DNA of 35,737 nt from GH45 sp965370965 (lineage in GTDB: Bacteria > Bacteroidota > Bacteroidia > Bacteroidales > SZUA-534). The stretch spans positions 1 to 35,737 of the forward strand of contig CBDUWQ010000017.1 of the NCBI GenBank assembly GCA_965370965.1, read 5' to 3'. A program made the translations under genes and the position numbers. Position 1 is the stretch's first letter, and each line of letters opens with the position of its first letter. Below the pieces are notes generated by a model. The model did no database searches. It saw nothing but the letters and a program-made list of their open reading frames with translations, and was not told where the DNA came from. Of the stretch, positions 15,445 to 23,598 are shown one piece after another.

Positions 15445-16869
15445 CTAAAAATAGAGGTCTCTCTCCCCTGCTTTAACTTTTTCCAATCTTTCAACCAATT
15501 CCTTTTTTACTTTTCCCTCTTCCATTTCAGCAAGGTTTTTTGCAATAACCTTTTGCCCTTTTGCTTTTACCTTGGGTGTGGCATAATCATCAATATACTC
15601 GGCCAAAGTTAACATGGCATTTGGTGTACAGTATTTTTTTATAAAACCGGGAACAGAAAATTCCATAAAATGCTCACCTGTACGTCCTGTGCGGTAACAA
15701 GCGGTACAAAACGACGGGATATAGTCTTTATCCAACAATTCATCAATAACCTCGCCCAACGAGCGGTTATCGTTTATTTTAAATTGCTCTTTATCTAAAT
15801 CCTGCTTCTGATCTTCCTTTGAGTATGTTCCCATCTCAATTTTGGTACCCCCATCAATCTGCGACACCCCAAAGCTCATAATCTCCTGACGTATCTCAAT
15901 GGGTTCGCGGGCGGTTAAAATCAAACCAGTGTAAGGTACTGCCAAACGCAAAATAGCAACCAAACGGGTAAAATCATCATCAGAAACACGCCACTTGTCA
16001 ACAATATCGTAATCGCTGGCATCTTTAATACGCGGAAACGAAATAGTATGCGGACCAACATTGTAGCAGGTCTCAAAATGATTTACATGCCGAAGTAGTG
16101 CCAATAACTCAAAACGCCAATCATACAATCCAAACAGGGCACCAATACCAACATCGTCAATACCTGCCTCTTGAGCACGGTCTAAACCTGTTAAGCGATA
16201 ATTATAATCGGCCTTTTTACCGGCCAAATGCACACTAGCATATGTTGGTTTATGATAAGTTTCCTGAAAAATTTGGTAAGTACCGATACCTGAGGCATGT
16301 ACGGTTTTAAAATCATCAATTTCCATTGGAGCGGCATTTATATTTACACGCCTTATTTCGCCATTACCCCTTTTTACTTTATAAACGGTGCGAACAGAGT
16401 TGGCTATAAACTCAGCATTGTATTTTGGATGTTCGCCATATACCAAAATCAACCTCTTTTGTCCGCTGTCTTCAAGAGCCTCAACCTCTTTTATAAGTTG
16501 CTCCTCTGTTAATGTGGTGCGTACCTGTTTACGGTTTGTAATACGAAAACCGCAATATTGGCAATTATTTATACAATAGTTTCCCACATACAACGGGGCA
16601 AACAGTACTATGCGCTTGCCATACACTTTCTCTTTAAGAGTTTTAGCTCCCTGTTTAATTTCCTCAACCAAAACGGGGTCGGTTGCATTTATTAATACGG
16701 CTGTCTCTTCAAGCGAAAGCCTATTTTTTGCCAACGATTTAGCTATTACCTCACGCACCCTCTCTTTTGTGGGCTTAATGTTATTTATAAAACCATGAAT
16801 CTCATTTTCATCAATAAACGGTTTCATCCGCTCATCGGGTACTGCGTACTTTTGGGGTTTGTAAATCAT
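15445..16869 (-). CDS. hydG: [FeFe]-hydrogenase maturase HydG, radical SAM tyrosine lyase
   Basis: HydG cleaves tyrosine to p-cresol, CO and cyanide and builds the Fe(CO)2(CN) synthon of the H-cluster. The 474-residue protein has the SAM-cluster motif CINNCQYC (C99, C103, C106) within the ThiH-like barrel, and the C-terminal auxiliary cluster motif CTAC (C388, C391) with C414, the C-x2-C-x22-C spacing typical of HydG. Sections such as VYGEHPKYNAEFI, VGIGALFGLYDWRFE and TVGPHT-like YNVGPHTISFPRI are diagnostic. It is the first gene of the hydG-hydE unit. The nearest upstream -7-like box is at 17059-17066. Confidence 0.97.
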   Translation of the reverse strand: MIYKPQKYAVPDERMKPFIDENEIHGFINNIKPTKERVREVIAKSLAKNRLSLEETAVLINATDPVLVEEIKQGAKTLKEKVYGKRIVLFAPLYVGNYCINNCQYCGFRITNRKQVRTTLTEEQLIKEVEALEDSGQKRLILVYGEHPKYNAEFIANSVRTVYKVKRGNGEIRRVNINAAPMEIDDFKTVHASGIGTYQIFQETYHKPTYASVHLAGKKADYNYRLTGLDRAQEAGIDDVGIGALFGLYDWRFELLALLRHVNHFETCYNVGPHTISFPRIKDASDYDIVDKWRVSDDDFTRLVAILRLAVPYTGLILTAREPIEIRQEIMSFGVSQIDGGTKIEMGTYSKEDQKQDLDKEQFKINDNRSLGEVIDELLDKDYIPSFCTACYRTGRTGEHFMEFSVPGFIKKYCTPNAMLTLAEYIDDYATPKVKAKGQKVIAKNLAEMEEGKVKKELVERLEKVKAGERDLYF

Positions 16870-17058
16870 TTCAATTTAATATTTATTGAATAGGAAGGAA
16901 ATAAAAAAGGGAGGAATTGAAATGTTAATAATTAATATAAAACTATAAATAATCATTTCTTAAGTCTCTTTTCCGTTAGTATCTCCTTCAGATCCGATTT
17001 TCAAAAATATTTAATATCCTCAACATAAGACAAGTCCTTTGCTTTAGATTTTCTTACA

Positions 17059-17066
17059 CAAAGATA
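17059..17066 (-). promoter_or_regulatory. possible promoter box for hydG
   Basis: On the minus strand this reads TATCTTTG, a match to TAnnTTTG, about 190 bases before the hydG ATG. There is no clear TTG box at the normal distance. The long leader carries no convincing gene; short frames in it are interrupted. The rest of the 332-base gap shows nothing else. Confidence 0.35.
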
Positions 17067-17187
17067 CGAGAACATAATAGGAATATTTTGTGACTTTTGT
17101 TACATTTTTGTGGAATTGTATGTGATTTTTGTCATGTTTATTGCCTAAACTAAGCGGTTGTGTACAAAAATAATTACCAATAAAAGG

Positions 17188-17195
17188 TATATTTG
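17188..17195 (+). promoter_or_regulatory. possible promoter box for the HI0933-family gene
   Basis: TATATTTG matches TAnnTTTG and ends six bases before the ATG at 17202, which would give a nearly leaderless message. No -33 box is seen at normal spacing. Confidence 0.3.
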
Positions 17196-17201
17196 CACCA
17201 T

Positions 17202-18479
17202 ATGAACAAATACGATGTTATAGTGATAGGAGCGGGTGCAGCAGGACTAATAGCTGCCGGCAGAGCTGCTGAGTTAGGAAACAAAGTTTTACTGCTTGAA
17301 AAAATGCGCCAAGAAGGACGCAAACTTTTGATTACCGGAAAAGGCAGATGCAATATCACAAACAATGCTCCTATTAGTGAATTTATAAAATATGTTTATC
17401 CAAATGGTCGCTTTTTAAAGGGGGCTTTCTCAAAATTCTATTCAAAAGATATTATTGAGCTACTTGAAAAATATGGAGTAGCAACTACCTTGGAACGAGG
17501 CGGACGATATTTTCCGGCAAGCAACAAAGCCGCCGATGTTTTGCAAGCACTATTAAAATGGGCTAAAGAGTTAAAAGTTGAAATAAAATGCGGTTACAAA
17601 GTTGATAGCTTAATTACTGAAAATAATACTATAAAAGGTGTTGTTACAGATGGTGAAAAGCTATATGCTAACCATGTAATTATAGCAACCGGGGGCAAAT
17701 CGTACCCTGCAACGGGCTCAACCGGCGATGGTTACGAGCTTGCCAAACGTGTTGGACATTCGGTAGTAAATGTAAGACCGGCACTTGTTCCGTTAGAGAC
17801 AAAAGGCAACTTAGCCCAAAGCCTGCAAGGCTTAAACCTAAAAAATGTAAAGGCTGTGGTTTGGGTAAACGGCAAAAAAATAGGCGATGACTTTGGCGAG
17901 ATGATATTTACGCATTTTGGACTATCGGGCCCTATTATTTTAACTTTAAGCAGAATTGTTGTTGACGAATTGCAAAAAAACAATAAAGTTGAAATAACTG
18001 TTGATTTAAAACCTGCCCTTGATGAGCAGAAGCTCGATAAACGCCTGTTACGCGATTTAAATGAGCATGGCAAGAAAAAAATAGGCAATATATTTAGCTT
18101 TTGGCTGCCCTCAACAATGGTTCCGGTTTTTATAAAGCAATTAGGATTAAATGCCGATAAAGAGTGTCACCAAATATCGGCAAAAGAGCGGAAACAGATT
18201 AGGCATCTAATGAAAAACCTGCCATTTACCGTAAGCCATAACCGCTCGTTTAAAGAGGCAATTATTACAGCAGGCGGTATTCCTACCACCGAAATATCGT
18301 CAAAAACCATGGAGTCGAAAATTATTAAAGGATTATACTTTGCAGGCGAAATAATTGATGTTGATGCTAAAACAGGCGGCTATAACCTTCAAATAGCATA
18401 CTCAACAGGATGGTTGGCGGGTAATTCGTGTTTAAAACCTAACCTGGACAAGCCAGAAAAGAGATTGAATGTAGTTTGA
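17202..18479 (+). CDS. HI0933-family FAD-dependent oxidoreductase (YhiN-like)
   Basis: A 425-residue flavoprotein of the HI0933/BaiN family. ATG 17202 is chosen; the frame is open nine bases further to a TTG, but the dinucleotide-binding strand begins right after MNKYD. Motifs are the FAD-binding GAGAAGLIAAGRAAE (about 9-23), the family-specific GRKLLITGKGRCNITN (about 40-55), ATGGKSYPATGSTGDGY (about 163-179) and the C-terminal GLYFAGEIIDVDAKTGGYNLQIAYSTGWLAG. Length and motifs are complete. The substrate is unknown in most bacteria. Genes around it are unrelated, so context adds nothing. Confidence 0.9.
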   Translation: MNKYDVIVIGAGAAGLIAAGRAAELGNKVLLLEKMRQEGRKLLITGKGRCNITNNAPISEFIKYVYPNGRFLKGAFSKFYSKDIIELLEKYGVATTLERGGRYFPASNKAADVLQALLKWAKELKVEIKCGYKVDSLITENNTIKGVVTDGEKLYANHVIIATGGKSYPATGSTGDGYELAKRVGHSVVNVRPALVPLETKGNLAQSLQGLNLKNVKAVVWVNGKKIGDDFGEMIFTHFGLSGPIILTLSRIVVDELQKNNKVEITVDLKPALDEQKLDKRLLRDLNEHGKKKIGNIFSFWLPSTMVPVFIKQLGLNADKECHQISAKERKQIRHLMKNLPFTVSHNRSFKEAIITAGGIPTTEISSKTMESKIIKGLYFAGEIIDVDAKTGGYNLQIAYSTGWLAGNSCLKPNLDKPEKRLNVV

Positions 18480-18484
18480 AGAAG

Positions 18485-18712
18485 TTATTCAGTATCAGCT
18501 ACATCTGTTTTGTAATATTTACCATCAGAAGATTCTATTTTCAGTTGGTTACAATTTAAAACCAACTCACTTCCTTCTTTATTGAGTCTGCTTTTCAAAA
18601 CTTTCCAATAATTATTTGGATTTACACTTTCGGTAAGCACTCCAAACTATATCAACAATTGAAAATAACCATTTTTCTTGTTTTTGGACAGCTTTTATAT
18701 TTATAACCACTC
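18485..18712 (-). pseudogene. decayed BRO-N / antirepressor-like fragment
   Basis: Reading the minus strand, one frame gives KAVQKQEKWLFSIVDIV and, after a one-base shift near 18643, another gives VLTESVNPNNYWKVLKSRLN then QLKIESSDGKYYKTDVADTE before a TAA at 18485. These phrases are the hallmark of BRO-N family proteins, found in phage antirepressors and DNA-damage-type proteins. The rest of the domain is missing, and the next codons (LLQ) still fit the family before running into the neighbouring flavoprotein gene. So it is a truncated, frameshifted remnant. It lies in a 462-base gap with no intact gene; the remainder, 18713-18941, shows nothing recognisable. Confidence 0.65.
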
Positions 18713-18941
18713 ATTTTTCAAACTATCTCTTAATCCATTTAAATTGCTGTATTTCTTTACCCCAATTAACAATAATAATATAAACTTCCGACTTCAAATA
18801 CTTTAAATGGTAAGTATATGAAAAATAAACGATTTCGAAGCATAAAACTTTCAACTTACAAGAAAGTTCAAACAGGCTACAAGTCCTGATATTACTACTG
18901 TCTCGCTTATTTTATATATATATATTGTTGGGCGTTCATGC

Positions 18942-19523
18942 TTAATTGTCCATATATTTAATGACAGTATAAAACCCATGAAACCATTCAATACAATTGT
19001 CTAATGACATGGAGATATATTCATCATCTGCATTTTCTAATGTTTTTATTATTCCTTTTCTTCTGTCAACAAGGCGTTTGCTAGTATTCAATCCTAAAAT
19101 ATCAATTGTTGTTTGTGCATCTGTATCGTTTTCATTAACTGGAATTATTCTACCATTACGAGTATAGGTAAAGCGATTTTGACAGTTTTGCTGTAAAGGC
19201 GATACAAAAGCATTAAAATAGTTTGTCCCTTTTTTATGTCCACAAGAATCATTATGTTGACACGATGCCAATAAATTATCATAATTAAATGTGTCTATGG
19301 GAAAATTATGTCCATCTTTAAAATGTTCAATGTGGCAATAATTACCATTATTTGTAATTGCTATCTCGCAATAACAACACATTTGATTTTGTTCAGCAAT
19401 TAAAGTATCTATTAGAGTATGATATACTTCCGTTCCCGAAAAATCACTCCAGACTGCGTTAGGATTCTGGTTTTTCCAATCACGAAATTCTGATATTTCA
19501 GAGTTTTTGTTAATATGTCTCAT
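18942..19523 (-). CDS. ptuB: Septu-type HNH nuclease PtuB (TIGR02646 family)
   Basis: The 193-residue protein has the CCYCE metal motif (49-53), HIEHF (64-68), an asparagine-bearing YDNLLASC (81-88) and CGHKKG (94-99). This is the layout of the HNH nuclease family found in Septu (PtuAB) and retron-Ec78-type defence systems. In those systems the nuclease is held by the ATPase and released on phage infection to cut nucleic acid. It overlaps the end of the ATPase gene by 14 bases (AAATGAGACATATTAA), the expected operon arrangement. No truncation of PtuB is seen. Confidence 0.85.
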   Translation of the reverse strand: MRHINKNSEISEFRDWKNQNPNAVWSDFSGTEVYHTLIDTLIAEQNQMCCYCEIAITNNGNYCHIEHFKDGHNFPIDTFNYDNLLASCQHNDSCGHKKGTNYFNAFVSPLQQNCQNRFTYTRNGRIIPVNENDTDAQTTIDILGLNTSKRLVDRRKGIIKTLENADDEYISMSLDNCIEWFHGFYTVIKYMDN

Positions 19524-20091
19524 TTGCTATCTCTTTTTTTCTTATTAACATTTCCGCCCTTAATATATCAGAATCACTTTTTAAATAAGTTTTTAATTCC
19601 TTTAAAATGTTTTTTGCATCTTCGATTTTGTTTCTTTCAATGAGTTCAAACAGATTATTTAGTTTTTCTTTTGTTTCAGATGGTCGTGCATCCTGATCCA
19701 TAATTAATTCAACTATTCTGTCAATAGTCATCCCAAAAGATTCTTTTGGCTTTTCATAAGTCAAAACATTCTCTTCATTTTTTAATAAAAATATATTATT
19801 AGGCTTTACATGGCTTAAAACCATAGGTGAATGTGTAGAAATAAAAAACTGACAATTAGGGAATGTATTCAACAAATTTGGAATAACCATTTTTTGCCAA
19901 GCAGGATGTAAGTGAAGATCAATTTCATCGATTAAAACAATACCTGAACCCAAAAGTGGAGTTTTAGATGACGGGTTTGCAATAGATAATCGTCTTGCTA
20001 AGTCACCAACAAGTGCCATTAAATTTTTTTCACCATCAGAAAGTTGACGAACATCAAGTGTCCTTTTTTGCTTAATAACTTCCATTCTCAA
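19510..20091 (-). CDS. ptuA: PtuA-like ATPase, C-terminal half (gene interrupted)
   Basis: This is the C-terminal part of a Septu-like ATPase. It has the ABC-type signature QLSDGEKNLMALVGDLARRL (16-35), Walker B IVLIDEIDLHLHP (51-63) and the switch region FFISTHSPMVL. It is in the same frame as the preceding half (20101-20760). Only a TGA at 20101-20103 and three codons separate them, and reading through gives NLRV-stop-RSPLRMEV, which fits family members with arginine at the stop. A TTG at 20089-20091 or the ATG two codons later could restart translation, but a fragment lacking Walker A would not hydrolyse ATP alone. The restart fragment could still complement the other half. The stop overlaps ptuB. 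Confidence 0.8.
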   Translation of the reverse strand: MRMEVIKQKRTLDVRQLSDGEKNLMALVGDLARRLSIANPSSKTPLLGSGIVLIDEIDLHLHPAWQKMVIPNLLNTFPNCQFFISTHSPMVLSHVKPNNIFLLKNEENVLTYEKPKESFGMTIDRIVELIMDQDARPSETKEKLNNLFELIERNKIEDAKNILKELKTYLKSDSDILRAEMLIRKKEIANETY

Positions 20092-20100
20092 CGGTGATCT

Positions 20101-20760
20101 TCACACGCGTAAATTTGAGAATTCTGTAAATGTTTCAATGGCAGTTTTGACTGCGTTAAGTTTTGTGTCTTTGTAATCTTTATTGTCTCGTAGCATTTCG
20201 TTTTCATAGTCTTCACGTCCTCTAAACCATTCAAAAAATAATCTAAAATCATTTCTAGAATTTGAAAGGGCATTTTCATACGCTGCTATTTGTTGAAAAT
20301 CATGTTTGTTTTTTATGCGAAGAGGAATATCAAGTACTGCTCGATTAGTACTGTAAAAAACAGCAATAGGCAATGATGACTTTTTGTCTTTTTCTAAATT
20401 ATTTTGAACTATTTTAACAATGTCTTTTATTTTGTTCAAATTCGTAATTGTCTGTTTTTTTTTGCCTTTTCGAGTTTTTGAGACACGCCAATCAATAGTC
20501 TGATTGCCATAATTCAGTACGATATTATTAGATGTTTCATCGCTATCATTATTGATATGATATTCACTAAAAAAACGTCCCGTACCATGTGAAGATACAA
20601 TACGACCAATTAATCTAGACAGCATAATAGACAGCAAATCTAATATTGTTGTTTTTCCAGCACCATTGACCCCAACAAAAATATTTAGGGATGAATCAAA
20701 TTCAAAATCCGCTTCACTAATACTGCGATAGTTTTTAATATTGATTTTTCTTATTTCCAT
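20101..20760 (-). CDS. ptuA: PtuA-like ATPase, N-terminal half (gene interrupted by TGA)
   Basis: This half carries the N-terminal strand MEIRKINIKNYRSISEADFE and Walker A GVNGAGKTT (30-38), followed by IAVFYSTNRAVLDIPLRI (about 132-149), FRLFFEWFRGREDYENE (about 173-189) and ETFTEFSNLRV. It then ends at a TGA within a continuous frame; the other half follows directly. The full-length product would be about 416 residues, a normal size for PtuA-type ATPases. The simplest origin is a CGA to TGA change. Retron-type partners (reverse transcriptase, msr-msd) are not seen upstream, so this is closer to Septu type I. Confidence 0.8.
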   Translation of the reverse strand: MEIRKINIKNYRSISEADFEFDSSLNIFVGVNGAGKTTILDLLSIMLSRLIGRIVSSHGTGRFFSEYHINNDSDETSNNIVLNYGNQTIDWRVSKTRKGKKKQTITNLNKIKDIVKIVQNNLEKDKKSSLPIAVFYSTNRAVLDIPLRIKNKHDFQQIAAYENALSNSRNDFRLFFEWFRGREDYENEMLRDNKDYKDTKLNAVKTAIETFTEFSNLRV

Positions 20761-20878
20761 TTTCTTGTTCCTTTTATTCTTTCGTCTTTCAAAAATACTA
20801 ATATTTTCTATTTATGAGAAATGTTTCTTTGCATGAAGCCCAACTAATCAGTATAGTGAAATGTGCCAATAATAAAGA

Positions 20879-21095
20879 TTACAGATTGATTTCTCTCAAA
20901 CTCAGACATTTATTTAGCTGTCCTAAAGTCATAGCAACTAATTGGTCATACGTTTTGTAAATTACAACAACCTTTATCAGTCTGATGTATCTGTACCAAA
21001 GCTTTAAGAACGTGATTTGGTATTAATTCTAATATCTGTGCGATTAATGGTTTTTCAGATTTTTTTGTTTTTTTATGCGATAAAAGAAAGCCCAT
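20879..21095 (-). pseudogene. IS4-family transposase N-terminal remnant (DUF4372-like)
   Basis: From the ATG at 21093-21095 on the minus strand, the frame gives MGFLLSHKKTKKSEKPLIAQ, ILELIPNHVLKALVQIH and KGCCNLQ. After a one-base frameshift it continues TYDQLVAMTLGQLNKCLSL and REINL, ending at TAA 20879. These are the conserved starting phrases of Bacteroidota IS4-type transposases (AQILELIP..., YDQ-LVAM-LGQL-SLREI). The catalytic DDE part is absent. It occupies most of a 551-base gap; 20761-20878 and 21096-21311 hold no other recognisable gene. Confidence 0.65.
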
Positions 21096-21311
21096 GATTT
21101 TAGTTTTAAAATTTGCACTTCAAAAATTGGAATTTTTGGGCTTTTTTTCATAGGTTATAAGTTTAAATGAATTACAATTATATTATTAAAATTGAAACAT
21201 CTAATACTAAATATTTTTCAATTCATAAGCTTACTATCAAAAATAATACTATCAAAAAAACCTGTGATGCATTGATATTGACTGTGTTATATGTTTATTA
21301 ACAGATTATTG

Positions 21312-22409
21312 CTAAACAATAACTTTACCTGTTTCAATATCAAAAAAATGCAACTTGGCTGTATTAACAAATAGTTCTATTTCTTCATCTATTTTTACTT
21401 TTGTATCGGCAGAAAGCCTTGCGGTTATTTGGTCGTTACCATATTTTAAAAAAAGATAAACTTCATGTCCCATTTGTTCTGTTAAAAGACTTTCAGCAAT
21501 AAAGGGTTGAAATTTATTATTTGTATTTTCTTCATAAACATTTTCAGAGCGAAAACCAATAGTAATTTTTTGGTTAATATATTTCTCCAGTTCAGGAAAA
21601 TCCTTCTTCTCCAGTTTAAATAACAGTATATTTAATTCATCTTTAAATTCAAATAAATTGCCTTTAGCTGTTATCTCTCCTTTGGCAAAATTCATTGGTG
21701 GCGAACCAATAAACCCCGCAACAAATTTATTTACTGGGTTTGCATAAATATTGGCGGGTGTGTCGTTTTGCTGAATAACACCATCTTTCATTACTACAAT
21801 GCGGTTACCAAGGGTCATTGCCTCAACTTGGTCGTGTGTAACATATACTATTGTAGCATTTAACTTTTTATGCAACCGTGCTATTTCAATACGCATTTGA
21901 ACCCTTAATTTTGCATCGAGGTTACTCAACGGCTCATCAAACAAAAAAACTTTTGGATTACGCACAATTGCTCTACCAATAGCTACTCTTTGGCTTTGCC
22001 CCCCCGACATTGCATTTGGTTTACGAAGCATAAGATCTTCAATATCCAATATTTTTGCTGCATTATTTACTTTCTCTTTAATTTCGGACTTTGGCATTTT
22101 ACGTAGTTTTAACCCAAACGCCATATTATCAAATACTGTCATATGTGGGTACAAAGCATAATTTTGAAATACCATGGCAATATCACGATCTTTGGGAGCA
22201 TATTCATTTACCCTTGTATCGCCAATAAATAAATCACCGCTGCTTATCTCCTCCAACCCTGCAATCATTCTAAGGGTAGTACTCTTTCCACAACCCGACG
22301 GACCTACCAAAACAACAAATTCTTTATCGTTTATATCCAAATCGATGCTCTTTACCACCTCGTTTTTTCCAAAGCGCTTGGTTACTTTATTCAGTTTTAC
22401 ACTTGCCAT
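21312..22409 (-). CDS. MalK/UgpC-type ATPase of a sugar ABC importer
   Basis: The ATPase of CUT1-family carbohydrate importers, 365 residues from the ATG at 22409 (MASVKLNKVTKRFG). An upstream ATG at 22424 would add five residues. Motifs are Walker A GPSGCGKST, Q-loop MVFQNYALYPHMT, signature MSGGQSQRVAIGRA, Walker B VFLFDEPLSNLDAKLR and switch YVTHDQVEAMTL. It also has the C-terminal OB/TOBE domain (about 235-365) typical of MsmK/UgpC rather than simple ATPases. It is the last gene of the cluster, with the two permease genes five genes upstream, so it very likely powers them. Confidence 0.92.
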   Translation of the reverse strand: MASVKLNKVTKRFGKNEVVKSIDLDINDKEFVVLVGPSGCGKSTTLRMIAGLEEISSGDLFIGDTRVNEYAPKDRDIAMVFQNYALYPHMTVFDNMAFGLKLRKMPKSEIKEKVNNAAKILDIEDLMLRKPNAMSGGQSQRVAIGRAIVRNPKVFLFDEPLSNLDAKLRVQMRIEIARLHKKLNATIVYVTHDQVEAMTLGNRIVVMKDGVIQQNDTPANIYANPVNKFVAGFIGSPPMNFAKGEITAKGNLFEFKDELNILLFKLEKKDFPELEKYINQKITIGFRSENVYEENTNNKFQPFIAESLLTEQMGHEVYLFLKYGNDQITARLSADTKVKIDEEIELFVNTAKLHFFDIETGKVIV

Positions 22410-22442
22410 GATATTTCTTTTCAACTATTTATTAAAAAAAAT

Positions 22443-23582
22443 CTAACCTTTAATCATATTTTCAATATATCCTTTTGGGATATGTGTAATGCGGCAGCAC
22501 AAATCAAGCTCGCCCGATGCTACAATATACTTATCGCCACCATCAACAATTCCTGTTGTAAACACAACATTTTCCAAATAAATTTGCTCTTTTATATCTC
22601 TTGTCAATTCAGGTTTTGCCTCTAATACCGGCTTACTTTCATTATTAAACAAAACATATGTTGGGTTATCTTTATCAAGCAAAGCCAAAAATGTACGATA
22701 TATTCCCACATGCCCTTTTGTTTCAACACCATGATACAATACCAACCACCCGTGCTTAGTAAGTATGGGTTGTGCTCCTCCTCCTATTTTCATTGATGCT
22801 GTGCTTAATTTTCTCGACCTTATACAAGGCTTATCGCAAGGTTTCCAGTGCAGTAAATCGGGCGATTGGGCTAAATTTATAGCCGGCCCCGGATTGTATT
22901 TACTTTTTGGAGCTGTTGCAAAATATATACTGCCCAACGGACGTGTTAATGCAAAATACTTATTATCAACCTTGCCTTCAAACAACAACATATCTTTATT
23001 TTGGTGGTCAAGAATAATCCCATCCAATTTATAATCAAGTCCGTTATTTGATGAATAAAGTGTTGTACTGTGCCGCTCTGAGCTTACCGAACAGGTTGTC
23101 ATGTAGTATTTGTTTTCTATTATTGAAACCCTTGCATCCTCAACCCCATACTCCTGATAACTTTTTGTTGGATAGATAGATTTATTGTAATGGATATTAA
23201 CAATATCTTCCCCTTCGGGTGTTAGCTCAACGGGCAATATCCACGACATTGACGTTAGCGCAGAAACAGGTGTTGATTGGTACTCTTTAAGTACAAACTT
23301 GCGTGGGTCTGTAGCATCAACTTTATTTAAATCATAAGCATCTAAGCAAATGCCCAAATTTTCATCAAACCTGATAGCATGTATCTTACCATTAACAATT
23401 GGTTTTTTCAAAGCCTCGGCAACCCTTACCATCATAATAAGGTTTCCATTTTTAAGGCGAGAAAAACCTGGATTAAACGCCCCTAAAACATAGGTTTCAA
23501 CACCGGTTTGTTTGCGTATTAGAGATTTTGACAAGTCAACATCTCCGGGTTTTAAAACTATTTTATCGAAATCAAATTTCAT
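22443..23582 (-). CDS. GH130 glycoside phosphorylase or glycosidase (1)
   Basis: A 379-residue cytoplasmic five-bladed beta-propeller enzyme of family GH130, which act on beta-mannosides by phosphorolysis or hydrolysis. Evidence is the entry GAFNPGFSRLKNGNLIMMVRVAE (about 34-56), the YGVEDARVSII motif (about 145-155) around the conserved aspartate, LDYKLDGIILDHQNKDMLLFEGKVDNKYFALTRP and HGWLVLYHGVETK. No signal peptide. Specificity within GH130 cannot be set from motifs here. It shares a cluster with two more GH130 genes and an ABC importer; the gap to the next GH130 gene is 16 bases. Product could be mannose-1-phosphate or mannose. Confidence 0.85.
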   Translation of the reverse strand: MKFDFDKIVLKPGDVDLSKSLIRKQTGVETYVLGAFNPGFSRLKNGNLIMMVRVAEALKKPIVNGKIHAIRFDENLGICLDAYDLNKVDATDPRKFVLKEYQSTPVSALTSMSWILPVELTPEGEDIVNIHYNKSIYPTKSYQEYGVEDARVSIIENKYYMTTCSVSSERHSTTLYSSNNGLDYKLDGIILDHQNKDMLLFEGKVDNKYFALTRPLGSIYFATAPKSKYNPGPAINLAQSPDLLHWKPCDKPCIRSRKLSTASMKIGGGAQPILTKHGWLVLYHGVETKGHVGIYRTFLALLDKDNPTYVLFNNESKPVLEAKPELTRDIKEQIYLENVVFTTGIVDGGDKYIVASGELDLCCRITHIPKGYIENMIKG

Positions 23583-23598
23583 TTTTCAATACAATTAA

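Noticed and set aside
16870..17066. hydG leader resembling the 3' half of a TPP riboswitch (ggatctgaaggagata...cggaaaaga on the minus strand)
   Set aside because: The conserved CTGAGA, ACC and CTGATC elements are absent or wrong and pairing of the outer stem is weak. Only a covariance-model search could revive it.
20088..20279. Short minus-strand frame over the ptuA interruption
   Set aside because: It lies in a different frame from both ATPase halves, and the halves themselves share one frame separated only by TGA, so a frameshift explanation is not needed.
20761..21311. Retron (reverse transcriptase and msr-msd) accompanying PtuAB
   Set aside because: The gap holds an IS4-type transposase remnant instead. 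No reverse-transcriptase motif such as YADD was found in either strand.
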